Assembly: GCF_000720635.1 (NCBI RefSeq)
Contig: NZ_JOCF01000038.1
Location: 1-64,000, forward strand
Direction of reading: 5' to 3'
Origin: Streptomyces sp. NRRL WC-3742
Lineage (GTDB): Bacteria; Actinomycetota; Actinomycetes; Streptomycetales; Streptomycetaceae
DNA: 64,000 nucleotides
Positions 23,255 through 31,425 of the stretch are shown here, in pieces; position 1 is the first letter of the stretch, and every line of letters starts with the position of its first letter. The notes below the pieces were generated by a model that saw nothing but the letters and a program-made list of their open reading frames with translations, was not told the DNA's origin and searched no databases. The position numbers were made by a program, and so were the translations under genes.

Positions 23255-25069
23255 CTATTCCATACCGGCGAGGACCAGCGGCAGCCGCCGGGCGCCGTCG
23301 GCGACGAGCTTCACCGGCACGCCCCAGTCCTGCTGGTGCACGTGGCAGGCCGGGTACTCGATCTCCGGGTCGTCGTCGCAGGAGGCGGCCATCGCGGAGA
23401 CGTGCAGCACGCCCTCGGCGACCTCCCCGGAGAGCACCAGCTCGCGGGAGAGCGCGGAGTCCGCGCCCGCGCCGGAGACCAGCAGCTCGGGCGGGGTGGA
23501 GCTGACCAGCAGGCGGGTGGACGGGCCGTAGCGCTCGTCCAGCTTCTGGCCGCTGGGCGCCTCGAAGACCACGTCCAGTCGGAAGGCACCCGGCGCGACC
23601 TCGGTGGCCGCACGCTGGGTGCGGTGCGCCACCGACTCGACGCGGACGGCCTCCTCGGGCAGCCGCAGCCTGGTCAGCCGGTGCCGGGCCGACTCGACCA
23701 CCACGAGGTCCCCGTCCACCAGGACGGCGCCGGAGGGCTCGCGCAGGTCGGTGGCCAGGGTGCTGACCTCGCCGGAGGCGGGGTCGAAGCGGCGCAGCGC
23801 GTGGTTGTAGGTGTCGGCGACGGCCACCGAGCCGTCCGGTAGGACGGTGACGCCCAGCGGGTGCTGGAACAGCGCCTGCTCGGCGGCGCCGTCGCGGTGG
23901 CCGAAGTCGAACAGGCCCGTGCCGACGGCGGTGTGGACGGCCTTCGTCTCGCGTGCGACGAACCGCAGCGCCGAGGTCTCGGAGTCCGCGACCCAGAGCC
24001 GCTCGCCGTCCGCCGAGACCGCCAGGCCCGACGGCTGGGCGAACCAGGCTTCGCCCACGGGCCCGTCCACCAGGCCCTCGTTGGTGGTGCCGGCCGCGAC
24101 GCGGACCGTCCCGGTGGCCGGGTCGTAGGCCCACAGCTGGTGCACGCCCGCCATGGCGATCCAGACCTCGCCGTCGAACCAGGCGACGTCCCAGGGGGAG
24201 GAGAGGTCCACCCCCAGGGCCGGGCCCTCGGTGGCGGAGCCCTGCCACCACTGGCGGCCGGTGCCGGCCAGGGTGGTCACGCTGCCGTCGGCCAGGCGGA
24301 CGCCGCGCAGGGCGTGGTTGACGGTGTCCGCCACCACCACGTCGTACGGGTGGCCCTGCGGCAGCAGCGCCAGGCCCTGCGGCTCGCTGAACCGGGGGTC
24401 GGTGCCGTCGACCAGCCCGCGCTGCCCGTCGCCGATGCGGCGCACCACCGTCTCGCCGTCCTCGGCCAGCTCCACCAGGCTGTGGTGGCCCGAGTCCGCG
24501 ACCAGGAAGTTCCCGCTCGGCAGGCGCACCGCCTTGCCGGGGAACTTGAGGTCGCCGGCGGTCGGCTCCGGCGGCACGTACGGGCCGTCGCCCCGGCGCA
24601 GCGTGCCCTTCGCGGCGTGCTCCGCCTCCAGCTCCTCCACCAGCCGCTCGATCGCGTGGGCGTGACCCTCACCGGCGTGCTGGGCCACCACGTAGCCCTC
24701 GGGGTCGATCACCACCAGCGTCGGCCAGGCCCGGACGGCGTACTGCTTCCAGGTGGCCAGCGCCGGGTCGTCCAGCACGGGGTGGTGCACCTCGTAGCGC
24801 GCGACGGCGTCCACCACGGCCTGGTGGTCGGCCTCGTGGACGAACTTCGGCGAGTGCACCCCGACGATCACCACGGTGTCGCGGTGCTTCTCCTCCAGCT
24901 CGCGCAGCTCGTCCAGGACGTGCAGGCAGTTGATGCAGCAGAAGGTCCAGAAGTCCAGGACGGTGATCTTGCCCCGGAAGTCGGCGAGGGTCAGTTCCTT
25001 GCCGCCGGTGTTCAGCCAGCCGCCTGCGCCGACGAGTTCGGGGGCGCGTACACGTGCACGAGAGGTCAT
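23255..25069 (-). CDS. Thioredoxin-like/NHL-repeat protein (NHLRC2-type)
   Basis: A 604-residue protein. The first 160 residues are a TlpA-like thioredoxin fold (KITVLDFWTFCCINCLHVL); the redox site is CCINC, as in NHLRC2. From about 180 on there are repeated beta-propeller NHL units (NFLVADSGHHSLVEL, DVVVADTVNHALRGV, SVAVADTYNHALRRF). A last domain of about 100 residues with a CDDDPEIEYPACHVHQQDW end follows. No signal peptide, so cytoplasmic. ATG 25069 is chosen by the typical start MTSRARVRAPEL; the Shine-Dalgarno is poor, so 25087 or 25102 remain possible. Biological role is unknown. Confidence 0.85.
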   Translation of the reverse strand: MTSRARVRAPELVGAGGWLNTGGKELTLADFRGKITVLDFWTFCCINCLHVLDELRELEEKHRDTVVIVGVHSPKFVHEADHQAVVDAVARYEVHHPVLDDPALATWKQYAVRAWPTLVVIDPEGYVVAQHAGEGHAHAIERLVEELEAEHAAKGTLRRGDGPYVPPEPTAGDLKFPGKAVRLPSGNFLVADSGHHSLVELAEDGETVVRRIGDGQRGLVDGTDPRFSEPQGLALLPQGHPYDVVVADTVNHALRGVRLADGSVTTLAGTGRQWWQGSATEGPALGVDLSSPWDVAWFDGEVWIAMAGVHQLWAYDPATGTVRVAAGTTNEGLVDGPVGEAWFAQPSGLAVSADGERLWVADSETSALRFVARETKAVHTAVGTGLFDFGHRDGAAEQALFQHPLGVTVLPDGSVAVADTYNHALRRFDPASGEVSTLATDLREPSGAVLVDGDLVVVESARHRLTRLRLPEEAVRVESVAHRTQRAATEVAPGAFRLDVVFEAPSGQKLDERYGPSTRLLVSSTPPELLVSGAGADSALSRELVLSGEVAEGVLHVSAMAASCDDDPEIEYPACHVHQQDWGVPVKLVADGARRLPLVLAGME

Positions 25070-25121
25070 GCCCCAATCCAACCCCATGCCCGGATTGCGC
25101 ATTCCGGCGGCCGGAGCCGCC

Positions 25122-26240
25122 TCAGCGGCCGACCGGCTCGGGGACGGCCCCGGAGGAGGTGGACGGCTCGCTCGCGGGGGCCGGGACGGGGGCGGGGCGC
25201 TTGGGGACGTACCGCTTGATCACGGTGCGGCCGAGGTTGATCATGGGCTGCTCGAGGCGCTTGTACAGGTAGTCGGCCACGAGCAGGCTGACCAGGACGA
25301 CGGCCGTCCCGTGGCGCAGGTTGCCCGCGCTCGCCCAGGGGGTCAGTACGGCGGCCAGCCCGGCGGCGATGGCCTGGAACAGGTACAGGCCGTAGGAGCG
25401 CTCGCCGATGTAGACCAGCGGCCGCAGCGAGAGCAGCCAGCGGCCCGGCCCGGGGGCCAGCAGGGAGGGCATGACCAGGGCCAGGGCGAGCGCGTAGACG
25501 AAGATCGCGTGCTCCTGGTCGCCCAGGCGCACCGTGAGGCCGGGGATGTGCATGTGCAGGAAGACGAAGGCGATCGCCGCCGCGACCCCGGCCACCGGGT
25601 GGGTGAGCGGCCGCATCAGGGCGTAGCCGCGCGGGGAGTGCAGCACCAGCGCCAGCAGGGCGCCGATCAGCAGGACCGAGTAGTGGATGCCGGGCCAGGC
25701 GTCCGAGTAGGGGACCAGCACGAGGGCGATGGCGGCGATGCCCAGCGGGATGCGCAGCTTGGTGGAGATCGCGCTGACACCGATCAGGACGATCGGCCAG
25801 ACCATGTAGAACTTCCACTCGATGCCGATGGTCCACGAGTGCAGGAACGGTTCGTTGCCCTGCAGGTGGTACTCGTTCATGAACAGCAGGAAGTGGGGCA
25901 GGTGCTTCGTCAGCGCGTCCCAGGCGCCGCTCTGGTAGGCGGCCACGGCGGAGACGAAGAGCGCCAGGTAGTAGAGCGGCCAGATCCGGAAGATCCGGCG
26001 GAGGTAGAACGCGCGCAGGGATATTCGCCCGGTGCGGTCCCGCTCGCGCAGCATCAGGGTGGTGATCAGGAAGCCCGAGACCACGAAAAAGATGTGTACG
26101 CCGATCCAGCCCGACAGCCCGTCGGCCCAGGGCCTCGCGTAGTGGAAGAAGACGACCATGACGGCCGCCAGGGCCCGGAGGCCGTCCAGCGCGTCGAACC
26201 GCCGTAGGGCGAGGAACTCGGCATGGGTCATGGTGCGCAT
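25122..26240 (-). CDS. Membrane acyltransferase (acyltransferase family 3)
   Basis: A 372-residue multi-pass enzyme with about ten hydrophobic segments. Family marks are RRFDALDGLRALAAVMVVFFH at the start, where the terminal His is catalytic, SGFLITTLML, and RRIFRIWPLYYLAL. These proteins transfer acyl groups to sugars, lipids or antibiotics at the membrane. The last 45 residues are a cytoplasmic Pro/Ala/Ser tail. It stands alone on the minus strand, 52 bases before the NHL gene, so the substrate is unknown. Confidence 0.88.
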   Translation of the reverse strand: MRTMTHAEFLALRRFDALDGLRALAAVMVVFFHYARPWADGLSGWIGVHIFFVVSGFLITTLMLRERDRTGRISLRAFYLRRIFRIWPLYYLALFVSAVAAYQSGAWDALTKHLPHFLLFMNEYHLQGNEPFLHSWTIGIEWKFYMVWPIVLIGVSAISTKLRIPLGIAAIALVLVPYSDAWPGIHYSVLLIGALLALVLHSPRGYALMRPLTHPVAGVAAAIAFVFLHMHIPGLTVRLGDQEHAIFVYALALALVMPSLLAPGPGRWLLSLRPLVYIGERSYGLYLFQAIAAGLAAVLTPWASAGNLRHGTAVVLVSLLVADYLYKRLEQPMINLGRTVIKRYVPKRPAPVPAPASEPSTSSGAVPEPVGR

Positions 26241-26379
26241 GAGTGGGCTCTCTCCGGGCGGTCCAGGTAGACAGCGCCCGGATCGTACGGAAACCGTGTG
26301 GGCGCGCAGCGGCCGACATTATCGCCGACCGCCGTCGGGCATTTCCAGTCGCACCCCGGTGCTGGGTGGTCAGTCTCGG

Positions 26380-26880
26380 TCAGAAGGTGGCCTGCCAGCG
26401 GGTTTCGCCGTCCACGGTGTGCGGGGTCGGGTGCAGGCCCAGGGTGCGGGCGACGGCGGCGGAGGCGTGGTGGTCGGGGTGGATGTGGGCGACGGCGGTG
26501 GTGACGCCTCCGGCGGTGAGGTGGGCGAGGAGGGTACGGGCGGCCTCGGTGGCCAGGCCCCGGCCCTGCCAGGCGGTGCCGACCACCCAGGCGAGTTCGG
26601 CGGCCCCGGGTCGGAGGGTGGCCTGGACGTAGCCGACGAGTTCGCCGGACCCGCGCAGCCGCAGGGCCCAGTTGCCCCAGGCTTCGGCCGGGTCGGGGGA
26701 GCCGGAGGCGAGCCGGGCGTAGCGGGCGCGCAGCTCGTCGGCGGTGGCGGGGGCGCCGCCGGTGAAGGCGTGCAGGGCCGGGTCGTCGAGGGCGGCGGCC
26801 ATCGCGTCGGCGTGCTCGGGGCCGATCGGGGGTAGGTCGAGGCGGGCGCTGTGCAGGGTGGCGGTGAGGTCGGGTCGCAT
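26380..26880 (-). CDS. GNAT-family N-acetyltransferase
   Basis: A 166-residue acetyltransferase of the RimJ/RimL-like class. The acetyl-CoA binding pattern is AWVVGTAWQGRGLATEAART near residue 95, and the first strands (RLDLPPIGPEHADAMAAALDD) are typical. Upstream in-frame ATGs exist at 26898 and 26907; none has a clear ribosome binding site, so the start is uncertain by up to nine residues. It is divergent from the LURP-one gene. Confidence 0.8.
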   Translation of the reverse strand: MRPDLTATLHSARLDLPPIGPEHADAMAAALDDPALHAFTGGAPATADELRARYARLASGSPDPAEAWGNWALRLRGSGELVGYVQATLRPGAAELAWVVGTAWQGRGLATEAARTLLAHLTAGGVTTAVAHIHPDHHASAAVARTLGLHPTPHTVDGETRWQATF

Positions 26881-27009
26881 GGGGGGCACGGAGGGCATGG
26901 AGGTCATGGAGGTATCGAACCGTAGCGGCGGTGGTGCTTCCCCGGGAGTGGGGGCATCGGGTCGAATGGGACCCGACGCCTGCACGGACCTACACGGAGG
27001 AGACCCACG

Positions 27010-27498
27010 GTGCGGTACCTGGTCAGGGAGAAGCTGTTCGCGGTCGGCGACGACTACTGGATCGAGGACGACCACGGGCACAAGTCGTACCTGGTCGACG
27101 GCAAGGTGCTGAGGCTGCGGCACACCTTCGAGCTGAAGGACGCGCACGGGAACGTGGTCGCGGTGGTGAAGGAGAAGATGCTCACCGTCCGCGACGCGAT
27201 GAAGATCGAGGACGCGAACGGCGACGTCGTGGCGACCGTCCGGGAGAAGCTGTTCACGCCGTTCCGTGACAAGTACCTGGTGGAGCTGGCCCACGGCGGC
27301 GAGCTGAAGATCCACGGCAACCTGATCGACAAGGACTACCGGATCGAGAACCACCACGGCGACGAGCTGGCGCGGATCTCCCGCAAGTGGTTCCGCATCC
27401 GTGACACGTACGGGGTGGAGATCGCCGACGGCGCGGACACCGGGCTGCTGCTGGCCGTCGCGGCCTGCGTGGACCACCTGGCGCACGAGGAGGACTGA
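27010..27498 (+). CDS. LURP-one-related family protein
   Basis: A 162-residue protein of the LURP-one/tubby-like beta-barrel fold. It is built from repeating strand pairs such as YLVREKLFAVGDDYWIEDDHG, AVVKEKMLTVRDAMKIED and ATVREKLFTPFRDKY (each read in part), ending in an alanine-rich helix. The role of bacterial members is unknown; relation to phospholipid scramblases is structural only. GGAGGAGACCCAC precedes the GTG start. Confidence 0.85.
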   Translation: MRYLVREKLFAVGDDYWIEDDHGHKSYLVDGKVLRLRHTFELKDAHGNVVAVVKEKMLTVRDAMKIEDANGDVVATVREKLFTPFRDKYLVELAHGGELKIHGNLIDKDYRIENHHGDELARISRKWFRIRDTYGVEIADGADTGLLLAVAACVDHLAHEED

Positions 27499-27617
27499 TC
27501 CCGGCACTTTCGGGTGTGATCGCCCGAAGTGGCACAAGTGTCAGTCTCGTGCGAGTAGTTGACGGAATGTCCGGCCGAACCGCTGCGCCGCGGTGGCTCG
27601 GCCGGTAACGTACCGGC

Positions 27618-28187
27618 ATGGCTGACCTTGAAGAACGCGCCAACGTCGTCGCGTCCGACCTTCGGCGGTCCGAGGAGGTGGCGTCCGTACGCAGGCGCCG
27701 CCCCGGGGACCTCGCCGACTGCGTCCGGGTGCTCGGCGACGTCCACGCCGCCGACCGCTACCCCGCCGACTGGCCCGACCACCCCGCATCCTGGCTCACC
27801 CCGGACGGCCTACTGGCCGCCTGGGTCGCCGAGGCGGACGGCCGGATCGTCGGCCACATCGGCCTGAGCCGCAGCTGCCCGGGCGACGCCGCCCCGGCCC
27901 TGTGGAGCCACCGCACGGGCGGGCGCCCGGAGTTGACCGCCGTGATCGCCCGCTTCTACGTCGCCCCCACGGCCCGCGGCCACCACCTGGGCGCACGACT
28001 CCTCACCCACGCCGTGGCCCACGCCCGGGCACTCGGCCTCCACCCCGTCCTCGACGTGCTGCCCACCGACACCGCCGCCGTCGCCCTCTACCGTCACCAG
28101 GGCTGGACCCTCCTCGGCGCCACCGCCCAGCACTGGCCCTCCGGCCGCACCGTCGACGTCCACTCCTTCGCCGCCCCGAGGGCGTAG
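27618..28187 (+). CDS. GNAT-family N-acetyltransferase
   Basis: A 189-residue acetyltransferase. The N-terminal about 25 residues are charged and probably extended. The core begins RRRRPGDLADCVRVLGDVH, and the acetyl-CoA motif is ARFYVAPTARGHHLGARLLTHAV, followed by a last strand with LYRHQGWTLLG. The substrate is not evident. It precedes a methyltransferase gene but is separated from it by a structured 130-base region. Confidence 0.82.
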   Translation: MADLEERANVVASDLRRSEEVASVRRRRPGDLADCVRVLGDVHAADRYPADWPDHPASWLTPDGLLAAWVAEADGRIVGHIGLSRSCPGDAAPALWSHRTGGRPELTAVIARFYVAPTARGHHLGARLLTHAVAHARALGLHPVLDVLPTDTAAVALYRHQGWTLLGATAQHWPSGRTVDVHSFAAPRA

Positions 28188-28223
28188 GCCGTGTCTTTCG
28201 GCCGGAACCCTCGGAGGTTTGCC

Positions 28224-28294
28224 GGGACGGCAACAAAGCTTGCCGCAGCGGGCAGGTGGTCCCAGCCTGGCGGTGGAGGTGAGCGCCACCTGCC
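28224..28294 (+). promoter_or_regulatory. Structured mRNA leader of the His-rich methyltransferase
   Basis: Three interlocking pairings are visible: CGGCAA/TTGCCG (28228-28233 with 28240-28245, loop CAAAGC), GGGAC/GTCCC (28224-28228 with 28259-28263) and GGCAGGTGG/CCACCTGCC (28251-28259 with 28286-28294). The arrangement ends about 25 bases before the ATG, so it could control translation of the methyltransferase at 28320 as a riboswitch or attenuator. I do not recognise a known class. Confidence 0.4.
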
Positions 28295-28319
28295 GCCGCA
28301 TTCCTCGGAAGGGAATCCC

Positions 28320-29222
28320 ATGCACAAGGACCAGCACCAAGACCAGCACCAGGACCAGGACCAGCACCGGCACGCGGGCCACCACCACGGCGTCCCCGCC
28401 GCCGACATGGACTGGGACGCGCTCGCCGCCCACCTGGAGCGGGAGGCCGAACTGCGCGGCGGCGCCGTCGACGAGGCGGCCCGGTGGCTCGCGGGCCTGC
28501 ACGACGGAGCGGTGCGCCGCGTCCTGGACGTCGGCAGCGGCCCCGGCGTCATCGCCGCGATGCTCGCCGAGGTCTTCACCGGGGCTGAGGTCGTCGCCGT
28601 GGACCGGTCCGCCGCGCTGCTGGAGCGCGCCGGGGCCCGCTCGGGCGGCCGGCTCTCCGTCCAGCAGGCGGACCTGCCCGCCGAGTTCGGCAAGCTCGGC
28701 GAGGCCGACCTGATCTGGTCCGGCAACGCGATCCACCACCTCGGCGACCAGCAGGCCGCGCTCGCCTCCCTCGCCGGGGTGCTGAGCCCCGGCGGGCTGC
28801 TCGCCGTCGCCGAGAGCGGCCTGCCGCCGCGCTACCTTCCGCGCCACTTCGGCCTCGGCCGGCCCGGCTTCCAGGCCCGGATGGACGCGGTGCAGGAGGA
28901 CGGCTTCGCCGCGATGCGCGCCGAACTGCCCGGCGCCGTCGAGGAGGTGGAGGACTGGGCGGCGATGCTGGAGCGCGCCGGGCTGACCCCGAGCGGCACC
29001 CGCACCTTCCTGGTCGAGCACCGGGCCCCGCTCGCCCGGCCGGTGCGCGAGTACCTGCACACCCAGCTCGACCGCCGCCGCGAGCAGCTCGCCGAGCACC
29101 TCGACCCCGAGGACCGCGCCACCCTGGACGCCCTCCTCGCCGACGCCCCCACCGGCGTCCTGCACCGCCCCGACGCCTTCTACCTCTCGGCGATGACGGT
29201 CCACACCGCCCGCAAGTCCTAA
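28320..29222 (+). CDS. SAM-dependent methyltransferase with His/Asp/Gln-rich N-terminus
   Basis: A 300-residue class I methyltransferase. The SAM loop is RVLDVGSGPGVIAAML near residue 65, followed by VVAVDRSAALLERAG and an ADLIWSGNAIHHLGD motif 4 segment. The first 25 residues are a run of His, Asp and Gln with two QHQDQ-type repeats and a final GHHHG, suggesting a metal-binding tail. GGAAGGGAATCCC lies before the ATG. Substrate unknown. The stop overlaps that of the convergent response regulator by four bases. Confidence 0.8.
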   Translation: MHKDQHQDQHQDQDQHRHAGHHHGVPAADMDWDALAAHLEREAELRGGAVDEAARWLAGLHDGAVRRVLDVGSGPGVIAAMLAEVFTGAEVVAVDRSAALLERAGARSGGRLSVQQADLPAEFGKLGEADLIWSGNAIHHLGDQQAALASLAGVLSPGGLLAVAESGLPPRYLPRHFGLGRPGFQARMDAVQEDGFAAMRAELPGAVEEVEDWAAMLERAGLTPSGTRTFLVEHRAPLARPVREYLHTQLDRRREQLAEHLDPEDRATLDALLADAPTGVLHRPDAFYLSAMTVHTARKS

Positions 29223-29878
29223 CCGGCGGAGGGCGCGACGTCGAGGAAGGCGAGGACCGCCAGCACCCGCCGGTGGTCCTCCTCGGAGGGCGGCAGGTCG
29301 AGCTTGAGGAAGATGTTGGCGGTGTGCTTCTTCACCGCCCGCTCGGTGATCACCATCCGTTCGGCGATCGCCCCGTTGGAGCGGCCCTCCGCCATCAGCT
29401 CCAGCACCTCGCGCTCACGCGGCGTCAACCGGGCCAGCGGCTTGGTGCGTTCGGTGTTGCTGACCAGCGTGGCGATGACCTGCGGGTCCAGCGCCGTGCC
29501 GCCGGCGGCCACCCGCCGGACGGTCGCCACGAACTCGTCGGGGTCGAAGACCCGGTCCTTCAGCAGGTACCCGATCGCCCCGCTGCCGTCCGCGAGCAAC
29601 TCCTTGGCGTAGAGCTGCTCGACGTACTGGGAGAGCACGAGCACCGGCAGGCCGGGTATTTGCCGGCGCGCCTCCAGAGCCGCCTGAAGGCCCTCGTCGG
29701 TGAACGTCGGGGGCAGTCGCACGTCGACGACGGCCACGTCCGGGCGTTCGGTGAGGAGGGCCTGCAGGAGGTCGGGTCCGGTGTCCACCGCGGCCACGAC
29801 CTCGAAGTCGTACGCCTGCAGCATCCGGACCAGACCGTCCCTCAGGAGGAAGAGGTCCTCGGCGAGTACAACTCGCAC
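29219..29878 (-). CDS. NarL/LuxR-family response regulator
   Basis: A 219-residue regulator. The receiver domain occupies about residues 1-120 (VVLAEDLFLLRDGL acidic pocket, phospho-acceptor Asp in VAVVDVRLPP, conserved Lys in GYLLKDRVF). The C-terminal LuxR helix-turn-helix begins at LTPREREVLELMAEGRSN, with the recognition helix near TERAVKKHTANIFLKL. The GTG start lies inside the end of the kinase gene (37-base overlap). Target genes probably include the divergent serine hydrolase at 31426. Confidence 0.92.
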   Translation of the reverse strand: MRVVLAEDLFLLRDGLVRMLQAYDFEVVAAVDTGPDLLQALLTERPDVAVVDVRLPPTFTDEGLQAALEARRQIPGLPVLVLSQYVEQLYAKELLADGSGAIGYLLKDRVFDPDEFVATVRRVAAGGTALDPQVIATLVSNTERTKPLARLTPREREVLELMAEGRSNGAIAERMVITERAVKKHTANIFLKLDLPPSEEDHRRVLAVLAFLDVAPSAG

Positions 29879-31185
29879 GGCAGCTCCATCGTCAGAGTCG
29901 TGGGGCCGCCGAGCGGGCTGCGGACGGCCAAGATCCCGTCGAAGGTAGCAAGTCGCCGTTCCAGGCCCCGCAGGCCGCTGCCGCGCGAGGGGTCGGCGCC
30001 CCCGGTGCCGTCGTCGGTGACCTGGGCCCGCAGCTTGCCGTCCTCGTACCAGAGTTGGACGTCGACGCGGTCGGCGCCGGAGTGCTTGGCCGCGTTGGTG
30101 AGGGCCTCGGAGACGGCGAAGTAGATCGCGGACTCGACGGGTGCCTCGGGCCGGCCGGGCAGGTCGGCGGTGACGGCGACGTCGAGCGGGCTGTCCAGGC
30201 CCAGGGCCCGTACGGCGTCGGCGAGTCCGCGGTCGGCGAGGACCGGCGGGTGGATGCCGCGCACCAGGTCGCGCAGTTCGCCGAGCGCGGCCGCGGAAGC
30301 CTGGCGGGTCTCGGCGAGCAGTTCCTTCGCGGCCTTCGGGTCCCGCTCGAGGAGCCGCTCGGCGACGCCGATGTTCATCCCCATGGCGACGAGCCGGGCC
30401 TGCGCGCCGTCGTGCAGGTCCCGTTCGATGCGGCGCAGTTCGGCGGCCTGGGTGGTCAGCGCGTCGCGCCTGGTCTCGGTGAGGTGGGCGACCTTGCGCT
30501 CGGCGGCCAGGGCCTCGGCGCGGGCCGTCGGGCCGAGCAGGGTCCTGGCGAAGAGGCCGTGGCCGCGCAGCACGGCGGGGGCCATGGCCAGGCCGGCGGC
30601 GATCAGCGGCAGGCCGTGCACGGTGCAGAGCAGGGCCCTGCTGTCGTCGGTCACCTTCACCCACAGGTACCAGTCGTTGCCGCCGTTGTTGACGATCGGC
30701 TCCCAGACCCAGGGCATGGCCAGGCCGAACAGGCCGTAGACGATGAACGAGAGGGGGAGGATCGCCAGGGTGAAGCCGATCACCGAGTCGGCGAGCAGCC
30801 AGGCGATGTCCCGCCAGGTGGCCGGGTCGCCGAGGACGCTCTGGCAGCGCTGCCACAGGCTCCGGAGGCCCGGCTCGGCCTCGGGCATCGGCAGGTACGG
30901 CTCGGGGATCTCGACGCCGGACCAGTTGGCGGCCAACTCCCGCCGCAGCGAGGTGACTCGGCGCACCGCCAGGAAGGTCGGCAGCACGAGCAGCAGGCCG
31001 ACGCCCAGGCCCACCAGCGAGGCGGTGAGGGAGACGGCCGTCAGCACCACCATCTGCGGCACGATGAACGCGGCCAGCGCGGTGCTGAGTGCCGTGGCCC
31101 GCAGGGCCCGCCCGATCCGGGCGATCAGGCCCGATCCTCCGCCCCGCGTCCTGCTCCCGATCCCACCGCTGATGTCGCTCGCCAT
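29842..31185 (-). CDS. Sensor histidine kinase (HisKA_3/NarL-partner type)
   Basis: A 447-residue membrane kinase. About four or five hydrophobic segments lie in the first 220 residues, with a short extracytoplasmic loop containing NNGGNDWYLWVKVTDD. The dimerisation/phospho-acceptor motif is IERDLHDGAQARLVAMG and the ATPase N box is VSEALTNAAKHSGA, with the G box DDGTGGADPSRGSGLRG. ATG 31185 has a GGGGGG stretch upstream; the longer frame would need a TTG start at 31233. It forms a pair with the response regulator gene. Confidence 0.9.
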   Translation of the reverse strand: MASDISGGIGSRTRGGGSGLIARIGRALRATALSTALAAFIVPQMVVLTAVSLTASLVGLGVGLLLVLPTFLAVRRVTSLRRELAANWSGVEIPEPYLPMPEAEPGLRSLWQRCQSVLGDPATWRDIAWLLADSVIGFTLAILPLSFIVYGLFGLAMPWVWEPIVNNGGNDWYLWVKVTDDSRALLCTVHGLPLIAAGLAMAPAVLRGHGLFARTLLGPTARAEALAAERKVAHLTETRRDALTTQAAELRRIERDLHDGAQARLVAMGMNIGVAERLLERDPKAAKELLAETRQASAAALGELRDLVRGIHPPVLADRGLADAVRALGLDSPLDVAVTADLPGRPEAPVESAIYFAVSEALTNAAKHSGADRVDVQLWYEDGKLRAQVTDDGTGGADPSRGSGLRGLERRLATFDGILAVRSPLGGPTTLTMELPCELYSPRTSSS

Positions 31186-31425
31186 GGTGCCCGACCCCCC
31201 TGGTTCCTGCTGATCGCCTGCTGACAGGCTCAAGACTGCCGCGTCCCCCCGCGGAGAACACTGGGCCCAGGACCCCTGTCAGGGGTACCTGGGTACACCA
31301 TCCAATCCACGTCCAGAGTCCCTGTCTACGAACAGTTCCCGTCCGTAGCGTTTCCGGTGTCGGGAAGCGGCCCGCGGCACAGCGCCGGTGCTTCCACAAC
31401 CACCTTGCTACGAACGGGAGTTCCG

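Noticed and set aside
28224..28319. Cobalamin, fluoride or c-di-AMP riboswitch
   Set aside because: The conserved cores of these classes are not visible; only generic pairing is seen, so it is reported as an unclassified structured leader.
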